A DNA stretch of 64,000 nucleotides, from contig NZ_JAOQNS010000003.1 of NCBI RefSeq assembly GCF_025961475.1, forward strand, positions 382,501 through 446,500. The letters run 5' to 3'. The position numbers were made by a program, and so were the translations under genes. The stretch is from Rhodobium gokarnense. Lineage in GTDB: Bacteria > Pseudomonadota > Alphaproteobacteria > Rhizobiales > Rhodobiaceae. This document shows positions 62,232 to 64,000 of this stretch, piece by piece. Below the pieces are notes generated by a model. That model worked only from the letters and a program-made list of their open reading frames with translations, was not told the DNA's origin and ran no database searches. Position 1 is the first letter of the stretch. Each line of letters begins with the position of its first letter.

Positions 62232-62512
62232 CCGTTCCGGCACGAAAAGGTTAACGACGTTAAACCCGGCGCCGAGAGCTGCTGTTGCCGCCGATCCATA
62301 TCTCGTGGGTCGCGACGAAATCCGGACAGATATCGTCGGGAACGAAGCCGAAACCGGGCGTAGAAAATGATTCGTGCCGGCTCCGTTCCCCTCCCGGTCC
62401 AACGGTTAACGACATTCGGACAATTCGAGCGACCTGGATAACCCTTTGTTCACCATGATTCTTTTTCGCGTAGCGGTAATCTGTTCCGTATCGGCACAGG
62501 AGGGTTAACGAC
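62232..62512 (+). repeat. Three copies of a GTTCC...GGTTAACGAC module
   Basis: GGTTAACGAC occurs exactly three times (62249-62258, 62404-62413, 62503-62512), each 15-25 bp after a GTTCC. Copies 1 and 3 also share CGGCAC directly before a 5-nt purine-rich spacer; copy 2 has CCGGTC instead. The spacing between copies is 155 and 99 bp. The palindromic GTTAAC core and the shared upstream words suggest a protein-binding module. Confidence 0.65.
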
Positions 62513-62749
62513 AGCGGCCAGGGGCGCGGAACGCCGCCCAGGCCGGCTCCCAGATATTGCGCCGGAACTTTCGCCGGCTACAAGATGGCGCCGGACCAAA
62601 CCCGGAACACGCGATCTGAAGCGATTCGTCCATGCTGCGTTCCGCCCCTGATCGCTTCGTTAACCAATCGACGCCGCAAGCCCTTGGCGCCGTTAGGATT
62701 TGCGCAAGGCGCGCACCTGCTTGACAGGCGGGGCCGCAAAAAGCGGAAC

Positions 62750-62801
62750 GAATCCTGAATCTGTGTGAGTCAGCGATTCGCCCCCCTTTTGTTCAAGACT
62801 C
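62750..62801. promoter_or_regulatory. Cluster of five GANTC (CcrM) methylation sites
   Basis: GAATC (62750), GAATC (62757), GAGTC (62767), GATTC (62775) and GACTC (62797) fall within 52 bp, about 180 bp before the helicase start. At this base composition one site is expected every few hundred bases. GANTC is the CcrM methylase target in alphaproteobacteria, and clusters in promoters are tied to GcrA/CcrM cell-cycle control. Confidence 0.6.
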
Positions 62802-62979
62802 GTTCCGGTTGCGCGACGGATGCGCCGGAAAGCATGAGAGAGACAGACCGACCCGGAATGTGCTAGGGGCTTGGGGACGGGCTGGACGCCTCCACCGCTT
62901 CTGCCGACAGGCGGCCGGACGTCGCATTGGCGGGGCGCTCCCTTGAAAACCTGAGACCGAGCGGAATACGAACATCCGG

Positions 62980-64000
62980 ATGACCTTGAAAAGTGACGCG
63001 GCGCCGCTGCCGCGGTCGGTTCGGGCCCGCACCGTCACGGCCGTTCTCGGCCCGACCAATACCGGCAAGACCCACCTCGCCATCGAACGGATGATCGGCC
63101 ATGCGTCCGGCGTCATCGGTCTGCCGCTGCGCCTGCTCGCCCGCGAGGTCTATTCCCGCATCTGCACCCGCATCGGCGAGGACGCCGTCGCGCTGATCAC
63201 CGGCGAGGAAAAGATCGTCCCGCCGCAACCGCGCTACTATGTCTGCACCGTCGAGGCGATGCCGCGCGAGACCGACGCCGATTTCGTCGCCATCGACGAG
63301 GTCCAGCTTGCCGCCGATTTCGAGCGCGGCCGCGTCTTCACCGACCGCATCCTGAACCTCAGGGGCCAGAGCGAGACGCTGCTGCTCGGCGCCGCCACCG
63401 TCCGCGGCCTCCTGGAACGGCTGCTGCCGGGCCTCAACGTCATCACCCGGCCGCGCATGTCGGTGCTGGCCTATGCCGGCGCCAAGAAGATCACGCGCCT
63501 GCCGGCCCGCTCCGCCGTCGTCGCCTTTTCCTCCGACGAGGTCTACGGCATCGCCGAGCTGATCCGCCGCCAGCGGGGCGGCGCCGCCGTCGTCCTCGGT
63601 GCGCTATCACCGCGCACCCGCAACGCCCAGGTCGCCCTGTTCCAGTCCGGCGAGGTGGAGTTCCTGGTCGCCACCGACGCCATCGGCATGGGCCTCAACC
63701 TCGACGTCGACCACGTGGCGTTCGCCGCCAACCGCAAGTTCGACGGCTACCAGTACCGCCCACTGACGCCGGCCGAACTCGGCCAGATCGCCGGCCGCGC
63801 CGGCCGCCACACCCGCGACGGCACCTTCGGCGTCACCGGCCGGGTCGATCCCTTCGACGACGATCTGGTCGAATCGCTGGAGAACCATGCCTTCCTGCCG
63901 GTGCGCACCCTGCAATGGCGGAATTCCGCGCTCGATTTCGCCAGCGTCGACGCGCTGCGCGCCTCGCTCGACGTGACGCCGAAAGAAGAGGGCCTGACCC
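62980..64000 (+). CDS. Suv3-like superfamily II helicase, N-terminal part (runs off the right edge)
   Basis: 340 residues are visible from the ATG at 62980 and the frame is open at the edge. Walker A GPTNTGKTHLAIERM, the DEVQ box (FVAIDEVQLA), LLGAATVR (motif III), FLVATDAIGMGLNLDVDHVAF and QIAGRAGRHTRDG (motif VI) match the Suv3 family of RNA/DNA helicases, known in mitochondria for RNA turnover. Preceded by the GANTC cluster and the gene-free region. Confidence 0.92.
   Translation, partial: MTLKSDAAPLPRSVRARTVTAVLGPTNTGKTHLAIERMIGHASGVIGLPLRLLAREVYSRICTRIGEDAVALITGEEKIVPPQPRYYVCTVEAMPRETDADFVAIDEVQLAADFERGRVFTDRILNLRGQSETLLLGAATVRGLLERLLPGLNVITRPRMSVLAYAGAKKITRLPARSAVVAFSSDEVYGIAELIRRQRGGAAVVLGALSPRTRNAQVALFQSGEVEFLVATDAIGMGLNLDVDHVAFAANRKFDGYQYRPLTPAELGQIAGRAGRHTRDGTFGVTGRVDPFDDDLVESLENHAFLPVRTLQWRNSALDFASVDALRASLDVTPKEEGLT

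Larger units (their letters stand above)
61962..62979. other. About 1 kb of gene-free DNA before the helicase
   Basis: No open frame here has a plausible start, ribosome site and composition. It holds two hairpins near its left end, an AT-rich stretch (about 62155-62190), three copies of a GGTTAACGAC module, an unusually dense group of GANTC sites, and a GC-rich leader to the helicase. This is by far the longest gap in the window; a small RNA or a complex regulatory region is possible. Confidence 0.6.

Noticed and set aside
62163-62402. A 79-codon minus-strand frame in the gap before the helicase
   Set aside because: No ribosome site, composition unlike neighbours, and it crosses the repeat modules; no recognisable protein features.

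Overview
The window is high-GC, gene-dense DNA from an alphaproteobacterium, most likely a member of the Hyphomicrobiales (Rhizobiales). The evidence is the gene set: a PodJ-like polarity protein with Sel1 and peptidoglycan-binding domains, cobS-cobT next to bolA and a J-domain gene, xerD divergent from aroK-aroB-corC, a DUF3108 gene beside rpmB and a Suv3-like helicase, and a TIGR02186-type protein. Non-coding features agree: mosaic intergenic palindromes of the kind scattered through Rhizobiales genomes, GANTC (CcrM) sites and CtrA-like boxes. I see no tRNA, rRNA, CRISPR array, prophage or transposase. The species cannot be named from the sequence.

Layout. 1-5.9 kb: 5' end of a ppk2 gene, an extensin-like lipoprotein, two tandem RTX serralysin-type metalloproteases, and a small coiled-coil exported protein. 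6.0-9.9 kb: a one-direction run of isomerase, two paralogous cupins, GST, NmrA-like reductase and a MerR regulator, probably one electrophile- or aromatic-responsive unit. 10.3-14.7 kb: a giant podJ-like gene. 14.9-20.5 kb: a TIGR02186 membrane protein, a diguanylate cyclase-lhr-pdeM operon, and a DUF6460 protein. 21-28.8 kb: Fe-alcohol dehydrogenase, MATE pump, a DUF952-pyrD-arsC operon, a LexA-fold regulator that appears to lack its catalytic dyad, an SNase-like protein, a B3/B4 protein and trmO. 28.9-30.3 kb: a type II restriction-modification pair (MT-A70 methylase plus BglII-family nuclease), followed by ettA.

32.3-37.4 kb holds the most distinctive metabolic module: a group 3b-type cytoplasmic [NiFe] hydrogenase operon (hydB, a stand-alone cyclic-nucleotide-fold protein, hydG, hydD, hydA, maturation protease). 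It is followed by an RND pump (adaptor and permease) apparently co-transcribed with a membrane class III nucleotide cyclase. 43-46 kb: an SLC13 permease flanked by two copies, in opposite orientation, of a ~170-bp palindromic element, plus a second repeat family. 45.9-53.3 kb: an L,D-transpeptidase, accA, xerD with an overlooked 47-residue membrane protein, aroK-aroB-corC, and a small His/Arg-rich exported protein. 53.7-60.8 kb: a 1-Cys peroxiredoxin with a palindromic promoter, bolA, a J-domain gene, cobS-cobT, a phytase-like esterase, a queuosine-precursor transporter and rpmB. 61.1-64 kb: a DUF3108 protein, about 1 kb of gene-free DNA with a thrice-repeated GGTTAACGAC module and a tight GANTC cluster, then a Suv3-like helicase that runs off the end.

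No single element is certainly a new system. The best candidates for follow-up are the hydrogenase operon with its non-canonical cyclic-nucleotide-fold protein, the MerR-linked six-gene cluster, the RND-cyclase operon, the catalytically altered S24 regulator and the structured gene-free region before the helicase.
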